Of a stretch of 64,000 nucleotides of DNA, positions 34,802 through 43,342 are shown one piece after another. The position numbers were made by a program, and so were the translations under genes. Origin of the DNA: Massilia sp. Root418 (lineage in GTDB: Bacteria > Pseudomonadota > Gammaproteobacteria > Burkholderiales > Burkholderiaceae_D); assembly GCF_001425265.1 (NCBI RefSeq), contig NZ_LMEC01000020.1, positions 830,707-894,706 on the forward strand. Reading direction: 5' to 3'. Below the pieces are notes generated by a model. It was not told the DNA's origin, did no database searches, and saw only the letters and a list, made by a program, of their open reading frames with translations. How positions within the stretch are numbered: position 1 is the stretch's first letter; each line of letters starts with the position of its first letter.

Positions 34802-37533
34802 TTGGCCTCCGCGCCGATACGTCGGAACAGCTGTTCGATGCGGGTGGCCGTGCGCGGGTCCGCCATGGCGGGCATGGCGCACAGCTGCAGGAACTGGGCC
34901 GCCTGCGTCATCGGTTTCTGGCCGGACTTGAGGGACGATTGCAGCACCTCGACCTGCATTTTCAGGCGTTCGCGCGCGAACTCGGCGCCGCTGTCCACCC
35001 CGGCAACGATTTCCAGGCGCAGCACTTCCTGCAGCAGGCTGGCGCGCGCGGCTTCCAGCCGGGCTGCGTAGGCGCGGCGCTTGTCCGGGTCGGCCGCCGC
35101 GGCCAGCGCGGCGGCGAAACGGGTGTGCAGCGTGCGTTCGTATTCGTTGGGCAGCGCAGGCAAGGCTTTCCAGCGCGCATCCCAGTCGGCGGCGTCGATG
35201 GCCGCATCCGTGGCCGCATCCGCGGCAGCGTCCGCAGCGGCGCCGGCCAGCGCCGCTTCCAGCGCCTGGGTCAGGCGCAGCTTGTCGCGCAGCGCATTCG
35301 CCTGTGCGGCGCCGGCGCGCTTGCGGATCGCGTCGCCCTGCGCCTGCACGGCGGCCACGGCGGCCTTGTAGCGCGCCTCGATCTTCTGCTCGCTGGCGCG
35401 CGGCACGGTGCCGGACGCATGCCACGCGGTGGCGGCGTCGCGCAGCGCCTTGGCAATGGCCGCCTGCTGGGCTTTGTCGTCGCCGCTGAAGGTGGCCTGT
35501 TCCAATTGCGCGCAAATGGCTTCGCGCGCATGCAGGTGGGCGCGGCGCTCATGGTCCGCAGCGTGGGCCGACTCCTTGCGGGCCGCGAAAATGGCGTCGC
35601 AGGCGGCGCGGAAACGCTGCCACAGCGCCTGTTCCTGCTTGCGCTCGAGCGGCAGCGCCTTGGCGTGCTCCTGCCAGCGCTCCTGCAGGATGCGCAGCGT
35701 GTCCAGCGTGTGGCGGTCGCTCGGATTGAGCTTGGCGGTTTCCTCGATCAGCTGCTCGCGGCAGGCCACTTCGATGCTGCGCTGGTTTTCCAGCGGCGCC
35801 AGCATGGCGTCCATGGCTTTGCCGAAGATGGCGTCCAGCTTCTTCTTTTCCTTGCGGTCGATGGCGCCGAGGCGGCCCCAGGCCTGGCGCAGGCGCTGCG
35901 AAGCGGCGGCCAGCGCCTTGTAGTCGGGCGTTTCGGACTCGGCGGCCCTGGCTTTCAAGGCATCGACTTCGGCGATCAGCGCCTGCGCCTTGGCAGCGTT
36001 GGTGTGGCGCTCGTCGGCCAGGTGCTTGAAGTGGGCTGCGGCGGGCGCGTAGGCGGCGGTGCAGGCGGCGTCGAAGCGCTCCCACAGGCCTTTGGGCGCG
36101 GGGCCGGACACGGTGTCGAGCGCTTTCCAGCGGTCGCGCATGCTGCCCACCTTCTTGGCCAGTTCAGCCATCGCCAGCTGCTGCCCCTGCAGGTCCTCCA
36201 CCGCCTTCACCAGTTCCTCGCGCGAGACGTTGCCGCCCCAGCGCGCCCAGTCGCCCAGGCGCTTCAGGTCGGCCCGCACATGGGCCAGGCGGTCGGCCTG
36301 GGCCGGGGTGAGGCGGCCGGTCTTGATTTCCTTCAGCGCCTTGTCGTGGTCGTTGGCGACGTGCAGCTGGCCTTCGGCCAGCGCCGCTTCCATGGCGTCC
36401 AGCGTGGCCATGAAGCGCTTGTTGGCTTCGCGCGCGGCTTCCTGCGCGGCGGGCGACAGGTCGCGCTGCTTGCCTGCGCGCTCGGCGCCGTGTCTGGCCG
36501 GCCCGTGCGGCTCGGCGGCTTGCGCACCGCCGGCTTGCGCGTTGCCGGATTGCGCCACGCCTGCCCCGGCGCCGCCAGCAGCAGCGCCCTGCCCTGCGGC
36601 GCGAATTGGGTTGCCGGCCGCGTCATGGACGTTGCCATCAGCGGCGTGCGTCACGGCGCCGTTGCCGGCGGCCGCATTCGCCGCGCCCGGGGCGGCAGCA
36701 GCGGCAGCAGCATCAGCATCAACATCAGCAGAATTGATATTGGCAGCAGTGGCAGCAGTGGCGGCAGCAGCGGCGTTTGCCTGCGCGCTGTCCTGCGCGG
36801 CGCGGCGGGCTTCCTGCGCGGCGAGCCTGCTGCGCGCTTCAGCCATGGCGGTCTCGAAATCGCCCAGCAGGTTGCGCGGCAAGGCGCCCTTCTCGGGCGC
36901 GGCCACGTGTTTGGCATGTTCCTCGGCCAGCGCGTCCAGCTGGGCGGCATCGGCCTCGCCCGCGACGCGGCGCAGCGCGGCCAGCGCGTCGAGCGCGGCG
37001 CGCTGCAGGTTGACCTGGTCTTCCAGGCGCTGGGCCAGCGCTCTGCGCACGCCGTTGAATTCCTCGGCCAGCTCCGGCGCGGCGGCAATCACCTTCCACA
37101 AACGGTCCAGCTCGGCAACCTGGTTCGGGGTCAGCTTCTCGTCGGCCAGCAGCTTGCGCGCGTTGGCGATGGTGGCTTCGGCCTGGCGCCGCTCGGCCTG
37201 CTGGTGGCGGATGGCGTCCAGGCGCGACTGCATCAGCTTGGCCACGCGGCGGTCGGTGTTGCGCATCGCCTGCTGCACCTTCTCCAGCGCCGGCTGCGAC
37301 ACCACGTGCGCGGCCGCAGCCAGGCGCACATCGGCAAACTCGCTTTGCAGTATCAGTTCGACAGCGGCGGCCTCGTCCTCGGCCAGCGCCTTGGCCCGCT
37401 CCGCCTGCGCGGCGCGGCGGGACGCGGTCTGCTCAGCCTGGGCGGACGCGGCCACGGCGGCAGAAGCCTGTGCAGCATCGGGCTGCTGGCCGTTCGGCGC
37501 ATCGCCGGGTCGCTTGAAGAGGAATTCGAACAT
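34798..37533 (-). CDS. DUF349 repeat protein with a long low-complexity insert
   Basis: A 911-residue, mostly helical protein made of several DUF349 repeats (for example LAEDWQ-like segments such as KKVGSMRDRWKALD and ILQERWQEHAKAL). The N-terminus (residues 1-150) has the Ala/Glu/Arg-rich helical start seen in relatives. Residues 255-345 form an Ala/Gly/Asn-rich insert, partly encoded by CAGCAG/CATCAG-type repeats at 36690-36780. DUF349 proteins are common in beta-proteobacteria but their role is not established. It overlaps moaE by 4 bases. Confidence 0.82.
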   Translation of the reverse strand: MFEFLFKRPGDAPNGQQPDAAQASAAVAASAQAEQTASRRAAQAERAKALAEDEAAAVELILQSEFADVRLAAAAHVVSQPALEKVQQAMRNTDRRVAKLMQSRLDAIRHQQAERRQAEATIANARKLLADEKLTPNQVAELDRLWKVIAAAPELAEEFNGVRRALAQRLEDQVNLQRAALDALAALRRVAGEADAAQLDALAEEHAKHVAAPEKGALPRNLLGDFETAMAEARSRLAAQEARRAAQDSAQANAAAAATAATAANINSADVDADAAAAAAAPGAANAAAGNGAVTHAADGNVHDAAGNPIRAAGQGAAAGGAGAGVAQSGNAQAGGAQAAEPHGPARHGAERAGKQRDLSPAAQEAAREANKRFMATLDAMEAALAEGQLHVANDHDKALKEIKTGRLTPAQADRLAHVRADLKRLGDWARWGGNVSREELVKAVEDLQGQQLAMAELAKKVGSMRDRWKALDTVSGPAPKGLWERFDAACTAAYAPAAAHFKHLADERHTNAAKAQALIAEVDALKARAAESETPDYKALAAASQRLRQAWGRLGAIDRKEKKKLDAIFGKAMDAMLAPLENQRSIEVACREQLIEETAKLNPSDRHTLDTLRILQERWQEHAKALPLERKQEQALWQRFRAACDAIFAARKESAHAADHERRAHLHAREAICAQLEQATFSGDDKAQQAAIAKALRDAATAWHASGTVPRASEQKIEARYKAAVAAVQAQGDAIRKRAGAAQANALRDKLRLTQALEAALAGAAADAAADAATDAAIDAADWDARWKALPALPNEYERTLHTRFAAALAAAADPDKRRAYAARLEAARASLLQEVLRLEIVAGVDSGAEFARERLKMQVEVLQSSLKSGQKPMTQAAQFLQLCAMPAMADPRTATRIEQLFRRIGAEAK

Positions 37534-37605
37534 GATGGGCTATCGCTGTATCAAAACCACCATGATAGCAAAGGAACGCCATGCTTTGCCTCGGCGACGC
37601 GAATG

Positions 37606-38313
37606 CTAGTCGGCCAGCGCGCGGCTGGGCGGGCGCTGGCGGCGCGGACGCGCCAGTTCCGACACCGGAATATTGGTGTCGAGCTCCTCGTCCGGCAGCA
37701 CGATGGGCAGCACGGCCAGGGCCGGCAGCAGCGCGTCGTCCTGCTTGCCGCGCGGCCTGGCGGCCGGCTTGTCCACCAGGTGCAGGCGGCCGCCCTTGCA
37801 GCGGCGCGCCTCGGCCACGTTGGCGTCGTGCAGCAGGAACTGGTTGGCGATGGCGAACCACGCTTCGCCGCCGATGGCGGTGCGGGCCACGGCGAACAGC
37901 TCCTTTTCCTCCTTGTCGAGCCGCTGCAGCAGCGACTCGCAGAACGCGTCGATGCGGGCGCAGATCTCGTGCACGCGCTGTTCAGACTCGTCTTTGGATT
38001 CCGTGACCTGCTGCTGCAGCGAGCGGATAATGCCCAGCGCCACATCGTTCAAGCGGTTCAGTTCGTCGAGCAGCTGGTTGGCCTGCTCGGTGGCCTGGCG
38101 GATGGCCGGGATCAGATACATCTCGATCTTGCGCCAATGGCAGGCCTGATACAGCCGGTTCAGCGACTCGCACGCGAACTCAAGCTGCGACAAGGTCAAG
38201 CTGTTCTGGTTGAGCAGCGTGGACTGGACGTATTTCTGGAACGAAAGCAAACTGACGCGGATGTTGGCTTGCTCGACAGATAGAGCTACCAAAGTGTATG
38301 TGGCCGTTAACAT
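37606..38313 (-). CDS. Helical protein of unknown function, hemerythrin-like layout
   Basis: A 235-residue protein of mainly long amphipathic helices. The segment around residues 120-165 (FCESLLQRLDKEEKELFAVA, then GGEAWFAIANQF) resembles the third and fourth helices of hemerythrin-type bundles, but the full set of iron-binding His residues is not evident. The C-terminal 45 residues are basic and likely disordered. It stands alone between DUF349 and the Pat-like gene on the same strand. Its function is unknown. Confidence 0.6.
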   Translation of the reverse strand: MLTATYTLVALSVEQANIRVSLLSFQKYVQSTLLNQNSLTLSQLEFACESLNRLYQACHWRKIEMYLIPAIRQATEQANQLLDELNRLNDVALGIIRSLQQQVTESKDESEQRVHEICARIDAFCESLLQRLDKEEKELFAVARTAIGGEAWFAIANQFLLHDANVAEARRCKGGRLHLVDKPAARPRGKQDDALLPALAVLPIVLPDEELDTNIPVSELARPRRQRPPSRALAD

Positions 38314-38436
38314 TCTTACTCCAAGCTAGAATCACAAAAAGCGACGAGGCGGAAGTAAAAGTGTAAATAAACGCGACGACCAGGACTTTGACATAAAACA
38401 AACTGTCCCGGTATTAGCCCAAGCGAAAGCCCTGAA

Positions 38437-40848
38437 CTACGGTTGCAACTTGAGAGTTAAAATGGCCATTCCCGGCTCCGGCGACGGACTGACCGAGCCG
38501 CCGAAGCGCCGGACCAGCTGCTGGACACCACCATTTTCAGACAACGCTTCACCGACTATCGCCGCAGTGCCTCGGCTGCGGAAATAATCGATCAGCTTTT
38601 GAAACAGAATAGCGCCTAGGCCCTTTCCCTTCAAGTCCGAACGGATCAAAATTGCAAATTCAGCATGCTGATTATCGAGGTCTGCAACAGCACGTACTAC
38701 CCCTAGTGTTTCAGGCCTGCCTCCGCTACCGATGCGTGTTGCGATAAAGGCCATCGCACGGTCGTAATCGATCTGCGTGAGGCGCGCCAGCTGGGCCGGC
38801 TGCAGTTCGCGCATGACGGAAAAAAAGCGCAGGCGCACGTCGTCCGCCTCCAGCCTGGCAAAAAATTCGACATGCTGCGGCGCGTCTTCGGGCCGGATCG
38901 GGCGCAGGGTCAGCGGCGCGCCCTGCCACACCACCTCCTGCTCCAGCTCCTGCGGGTAGGCGCGGATGGCAAGCCGGTAGCTGGCGCGCGGCGGCCCCAG
39001 CGTGATGCCGGCGTCCAGCGCCAGCACGCCGTCCGCGCCGGCCAGCAGCGGGTCGAGGCGCAGGCTGGCCAGTTCGCAGGTGTCGGCCACCAGGTCGGAC
39101 ACCTGGATCAGCGCGTGGCAGAGCGCGTCGCTGGCGGCGGCAGGACGCAGCCGGGTCCGTTCAACCATGTCGCGCGCCAGCACCATGTTCAGCGGCGGCA
39201 GGCCGACCGTGCGGCGGCCGGCGCCGGCGTCCATGCCGCCGGCGGCACCGGCAGCGCCGCCGGGACCGAAACTGATGACCGGGCCGAACATGGCGTCGTC
39301 CTGCACCGCGATGGCGAATGCGTCACCGGGCGCCGCGCCGGCCGCGCTGCCGCCGCGTTCGCCCATGCGGATGCCGTAGGCGGCCAGCACCGCGCGCGTT
39401 TCCGGCGCGCTCAGGGCGGCGCGCCCATCGGCCACCGCCGCGGCAAGGACGGCGCGCGCCGCCGCCCGCTCAGGCTTGCTGCCCGGGGGCAGCTGGCCCG
39501 GCACTTCCATCAGCAATTCCTGGTTGCGGCGGTACTGCACGGTCTGCATGAAGCCGCGCACCGCCTGTTCCGGCGTGTCGTAGGCCGGCAGCCCCGCGTC
39601 CGCGAACACGCGGCGCGCGCCCGCCACCGAGGCCCCGCCCAGCCAGCACGACAGCACGTTCTTGCCCGAGCCGCGCGCCAGCGGCGCCAGCAGTTCGGCC
39701 ACGCGGGTGGCGTCCACGCCGGTGGCGGGCGCATGGATCAGCAGTAGCGCGTCCACCTGCGGCTCGCGCAGCAGGGCATCGAAAACGGCCGCGTACTGCG
39801 CCGGCGTGGCCGCGCCGCCCAGGTTGAGCGGATTGGCAGGCGCCGCCAGCCCGCCCAGGCCGGGCAGCGCCGCCCTGAGCAGCTTGACGGTGGCCGGCGG
39901 CAGCAGCGCCAGCTTGCCGTCCGCGTAGGCCAGCGCATCGGTGGCGATGGTGCCCAGCGCGCCGCCGTTGGCCACGATGGCCAGCCGCTCGCCGCGCAGC
40001 GCGCGCGCATGGGTCAGGGTTTCCGCGGCGTCGAACAGGTCTTCGGTGGAATGCACGCGCAGCATGCCGGCGCGCCGGAACGCCGCGTCATAGGCCAGGT
40101 CGCTGCTGTCGCGCCCCGCCTTGAGCACGATCACCGGCTTGGCGCGCGCCGCCAGCCTGGCCGCCGACATGAATTTGCGCGCGCAGGCCAGGTTCTCCAT
40201 ATAGACCAGGATGGCCGCCGTGTCGGCGTCGTCGGCCAGGTAGTCGAGCAGGTCGCCCAGGTCGATGTCGGCGCGCTCGCCCAGCGAGGCGAACTTGGAG
40301 AACCCGATGCCGTGCAGCCGCGCCCAGTCCAGCACCGCCGCCATCAGCGCGTCCGACTGCGAGACGAAGGCGATCTTGCCAGCCTTGGCGCCGCCTTCGG
40401 CCAGGCTGGCGTTCAAGCCGCTGTGCGGCGCCAGCAAGCCCACCCCACCCGGGCCCAGGATGCGCAGCAGGTGCGGTTTGGCCGCGTCCAGCATGGCCTG
40501 GCGCACCGACCTGCCGCCGCCGGCCTTCGCTTCGTCCAGTCCCCTGGTCAGCACCACGGCGGCGCGCGTGCCGCGCGCGCCCAGCTCGGCGATCAGCCCC
40601 GGCACCGTGGCCGGCGGCGTGCAGATCACCGCCAGGTCGGGCGCCTGGGGCAAGGCCGACACCCTGGCGTAGCAGCGCACACCCAGCAGCTCGTCGTACT
40701 TGGGATTGACCGGCCACAACGCCCCGGCATAGCCGCCGCCGGCCATATTGGCCAGCACGATGGCGCCCAGGCTGCCCGGCCGCAGCGATGCGCCGATCAC
40801 CGCCACCGAGCCGGGATCGAACAGGCTGCTGAAATTCCTGATGCTCAT
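38437..40848 (-). CDS. Pat-like protein acetyltransferase with a degraded ATP-grasp domain
   Basis: An 803-residue protein. It has a CoA-binding domain (residues 1-130, FDPGSVAVIGASLRPGSLG), a succinyl-CoA-ligase-like domain (about 150-440, IAFVSQSDALMAAVLDWA), an ATP-grasp remnant (455-620) and a C-terminal GNAT domain (645-803, AEFAILIRSDLKGKGLG). Pat enzymes acetylate lysines, for example in acetyl-CoA synthetase. Here the ATP-grasp part jumps from AAYGIRMGERGG to DDAMFGPVISFG, so about 80 residues including the ATP-binding Lys and glycine-loop region of relatives appear to be missing. The GNAT domain looks intact, so acetylation could persist without nucleotide binding. Confidence 0.83.
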   Translation of the reverse strand: MSIRNFSSLFDPGSVAVIGASLRPGSLGAIVLANMAGGGYAGALWPVNPKYDELLGVRCYARVSALPQAPDLAVICTPPATVPGLIAELGARGTRAAVVLTRGLDEAKAGGGRSVRQAMLDAAKPHLLRILGPGGVGLLAPHSGLNASLAEGGAKAGKIAFVSQSDALMAAVLDWARLHGIGFSKFASLGERADIDLGDLLDYLADDADTAAILVYMENLACARKFMSAARLAARAKPVIVLKAGRDSSDLAYDAAFRRAGMLRVHSTEDLFDAAETLTHARALRGERLAIVANGGALGTIATDALAYADGKLALLPPATVKLLRAALPGLGGLAAPANPLNLGGAATPAQYAAVFDALLREPQVDALLLIHAPATGVDATRVAELLAPLARGSGKNVLSCWLGGASVAGARRVFADAGLPAYDTPEQAVRGFMQTVQYRRNQELLMEVPGQLPPGSKPERAAARAVLAAAVADGRAALSAPETRAVLAAYGIRMGERGGSAAGAAPGDAFAIAVQDDAMFGPVISFGPGGAAGAAGGMDAGAGRRTVGLPPLNMVLARDMVERTRLRPAAASDALCHALIQVSDLVADTCELASLRLDPLLAGADGVLALDAGITLGPPRASYRLAIRAYPQELEQEVVWQGAPLTLRPIRPEDAPQHVEFFARLEADDVRLRFFSVMRELQPAQLARLTQIDYDRAMAFIATRIGSGGRPETLGVVRAVADLDNQHAEFAILIRSDLKGKGLGAILFQKLIDYFRSRGTAAIVGEALSENGGVQQLVRRFGGSVSPSPEPGMAILTLKLQP

Positions 40849-40885
40849 CGTCCGCCCTTTCAGCGCTGCGGCGCTGTCGCCCCGC

Positions 40886-41872
40886 CTACCAGCGGGAAAT
40901 GTGGTCTTCGGTCACGCCCACCAGCTGCGTCACCATGCGTTTGGGCTGGTCCGCACTGCTGCGCACCCAGCCCGTGAAAGTGCCGATCGGCTGCAGATAG
41001 CGGCTGGCGGCCACCACCAGGTTCTTGTCCTGGCGGCGCGCGCCCTCCGGCGTGAAATACAGTTCCAGCAAGTCGTCCTCGGTGAAGATGTGCCAGCGCG
41101 CCAGCGGGTCGGCCTGGTCGTAGATGAAATGCGCGGGCGCCAGCGGGTGCACCTGGCCGTCCAGCCACAGGGCGTTCTCGTGGCCGCCGAAATACCCGGC
41201 CTGCAGGTTGAAGCCGAGTTCCAGATTATGCCCCGAGGCCCAGCGCCACGCGGTGTTGCGTGCCAACAGGCCGTTGGAATAGTCGAAACTGGCCACGCCG
41301 CCGGCCAGGTCGTATTCGCCGCGCCACAGCTTGACCCGCCCCGTCAGCGGCATGCCGGACGACTTCTGGGTGGCGTGCACCGAACCGTTCTTCACCGGGC
41401 CGCTGGCCAGCAACAGCGGCGCGTTGCCGGGCCCGAATTCGGCGTCGATCGCCAGGTAGGGGCAATCCAGCTCCAGCTTGTAGCGGCCCTCGCCCAGGCC
41501 CTCAATATTGATATAGGTGCGCTTGACCTTGAAAGTGCTGCGGCCGTTGGCGTGCGCCGCCACCCGGGCCGAGGTGATGGGCAGGCCGTCCTGGGAAAAG
41601 TTGGCCAGCATGTCGCCGTCGTCGCGGTCGAAGGCATAGGCGAAGCAGGTGCTGATCCAGCCCAGGTCCACGATGGCCACCGCGCAGAACACCTGCTCGG
41701 TGGCCAGCGCCACGTAGTGCCAGCGTTTGTGGTGGAAACGGCGCCACAGCGCGTTGCGCGCGTGCGGCGCGGCCAGTGCGCTCCAGTCGAATCCCGAGGC
41801 TTGCCCGGCATAGCGGCCGAACAGCGGGAGGCCGTCGGCGCCGATCAGGCTGGCGGGGGCGGCGGGCAGCAT
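40886..41872 (-). CDS. DUF2804 domain protein
   Basis: A 328-residue protein matching the DUF2804 layout: a Trp-rich N-terminal part (RRFHHKRWHYVALATEQVF), a beta-rich core, and a C-terminal DLLELYFTPEGARR and GTFTGWV segment. There is no signal peptide. Its start overlaps the YcaQ stop as TGATG, so translation is coupled to the DNA glycosylase gene. The family has no known activity; the overlap suggests a shared transcript, not necessarily a shared pathway. Confidence 0.82.
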   Translation of the reverse strand: MLPAAPASLIGADGLPLFGRYAGQASGFDWSALAAPHARNALWRRFHHKRWHYVALATEQVFCAVAIVDLGWISTCFAYAFDRDDGDMLANFSQDGLPITSARVAAHANGRSTFKVKRTYINIEGLGEGRYKLELDCPYLAIDAEFGPGNAPLLLASGPVKNGSVHATQKSSGMPLTGRVKLWRGEYDLAGGVASFDYSNGLLARNTAWRWASGHNLELGFNLQAGYFGGHENALWLDGQVHPLAPAHFIYDQADPLARWHIFTEDDLLELYFTPEGARRQDKNLVVAASRYLQPIGTFTGWVRSSADQPKRMVTQLVGVTEDHISRW

Positions 41873-43119
41873 CACGCAGCCTCCTTGATGGACGAATCCA
41901 GCGCGGCCTGCAGCACGGCGGCAAAGCCGGGCGGCTCGGTGGCGCCGGTGCGCACCTGCGGGCAGCCGTGCCAGCCTGCGCAGCGCTGCAGTGCCGCCGC
42001 CACGTCGCGCACGAAGCGCTCGCTCACGCGCACGCCCGGCTCCAGCGCCAGCGCCTTGAGCTCGAACACGCCTTCGCGCCGATGCGCCTTGGCGTCCACC
42101 CGCCCCACCAGCGCGCCGCGGCGCAGGATGGGCAGCGTAAAGTAGCCGTAGCGGCGCTTCGCGGCCGGGGTGTAGCACTCCAGGCGGTAATCAAAGCCAA
42201 ACAGCTCCAGCGCGCGGCGGCGGTCCCACACCACCGGGTCGAACGGAGACAGGATGGCGGTCGCGCTGGCGGCCAGCGCGCCGGCCGCCGCGCTGACCGC
42301 CAGCGCAGCGTGGTCCGGGTGGATGTAGACCGGCTCTTCCCAGCCTTGCACGCGCGCGCGCAGCAGCGCGCCTTCGGCCACCAGGATGTCGGGGTCGAGG
42401 CGCGGCGGCCGGGTACGGAAATAGTCGGCAATCCAGGACGCCTTGGCCAGGCCCAGCGCCTTCACGGTTTTCAGCACGAACGTGCGGCGCGTGTCCTCCA
42501 TGGACGGCATGCGGGCATCGTCCCATCCGGGCAGCGCGCGTTCCAGCACGCGCTCGGCCAGGTCGTACACGCGCTGGAAGTTGTGGCGCCGCGCGATCAT
42601 CAGCCGGCCGGCGGTAAACAACACCTCCAGCGAGCGCTTTTCCGGCTTCCACTCCCACCAGCCGCCGGCCTTGCCGTCGGTGCGCTCGAAGTCCGAGGAC
42701 CGCACCGGGCCGTTGGCGCGGATGTGCTCCAGTAGCGCCTCGACCTCGGCGCGGCGCTCGGCCATCCAGGCCGCCGGGTACTTCCAGCCCATGGCGCCGG
42801 GATCGGCCATGCGGTGCCGGTACAGGCCGTAGTCCTCGATCGGCACGAAGCAGGCCTCGTGCGCCCAGTATTCGAACAGCGCACCCTCGGCCAGCAGCTC
42901 CTCCAGCCAGGCCTGCGGGTAGTCGCCCAGGCGGCTCCACAGCACCAGGAAGGGGCTGCGCGCCACCACGTGGATGGTGTCGATCTGCAGCACGCCCATT
43001 TGCCGGATAGCCTCCAGCAGGTCGGCTTTTTGCGCTTTTCTGCGGCGCGGCTGCAACAGGCCCTGGGCCGCCAGATGCAGCGCGCGCGCGGCCGCCGGGC
43101 TGAATGTCAATTCGGTCAA
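41872..43119 (-). CDS. ycaQ: YcaQ/AlkX-type winged-helix DNA glycosylase
   Basis: A 415-residue protein of the HTH_42 family, which unhooks interstrand crosslinks and removes alkylated bases. The N-terminal part has MGVLQIDTIHVVARSPF; its Gln-Ile-Asp matches the QxD catalytic motif of the YcaQ (AlkX) branch rather than the QxQ motif of AlkZ. The winged-helix part includes LSPFDPVVWDRRRALELFGF near residue 275 and KRRYGYFTLPILRRGALVGR. It overlaps DUF2804 and diverges from the diguanylate cyclase. Confidence 0.9.
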   Translation of the reverse strand: MTELTFSPAAARALHLAAQGLLQPRRRKAQKADLLEAIRQMGVLQIDTIHVVARSPFLVLWSRLGDYPQAWLEELLAEGALFEYWAHEACFVPIEDYGLYRHRMADPGAMGWKYPAAWMAERRAEVEALLEHIRANGPVRSSDFERTDGKAGGWWEWKPEKRSLEVLFTAGRLMIARRHNFQRVYDLAERVLERALPGWDDARMPSMEDTRRTFVLKTVKALGLAKASWIADYFRTRPPRLDPDILVAEGALLRARVQGWEEPVYIHPDHAALAVSAAAGALAASATAILSPFDPVVWDRRRALELFGFDYRLECYTPAAKRRYGYFTLPILRRGALVGRVDAKAHRREGVFELKALALEPGVRVSERFVRDVAAALQRCAGWHGCPQVRTGATEPPGFAAVLQAALDSSIKEAA

Positions 43120-43342
43120 AAAGCTGGCCCTTCCATAGTTGAACCCAGCCCGCTATTCTAAAGAAGAAAGCGCGCTTTGTTGCATGCGCGAAGAACGATA
43201 GCTTGAAGTTTTATCACTTTTTCTGGCTCCCCGGAACTTTTTGATTTGGGCGCGGCCCCAAGCGCCGGATTTGCGTGCAAAATACCCTTCATGGAGACTG
43301 CGTTACCTACCAGCACCGAGCCCCGAGCCCCAAGGCGACCAA

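Noticed and set aside
34939..38283. A 1114-codon open frame on the plus strand antisense to the DUF349 gene
   Set aside because: It is a shadow of high GC at third positions over the DUF349 and neighbouring genes; its composition is Gly/Arg/Leu-rich with no domain.
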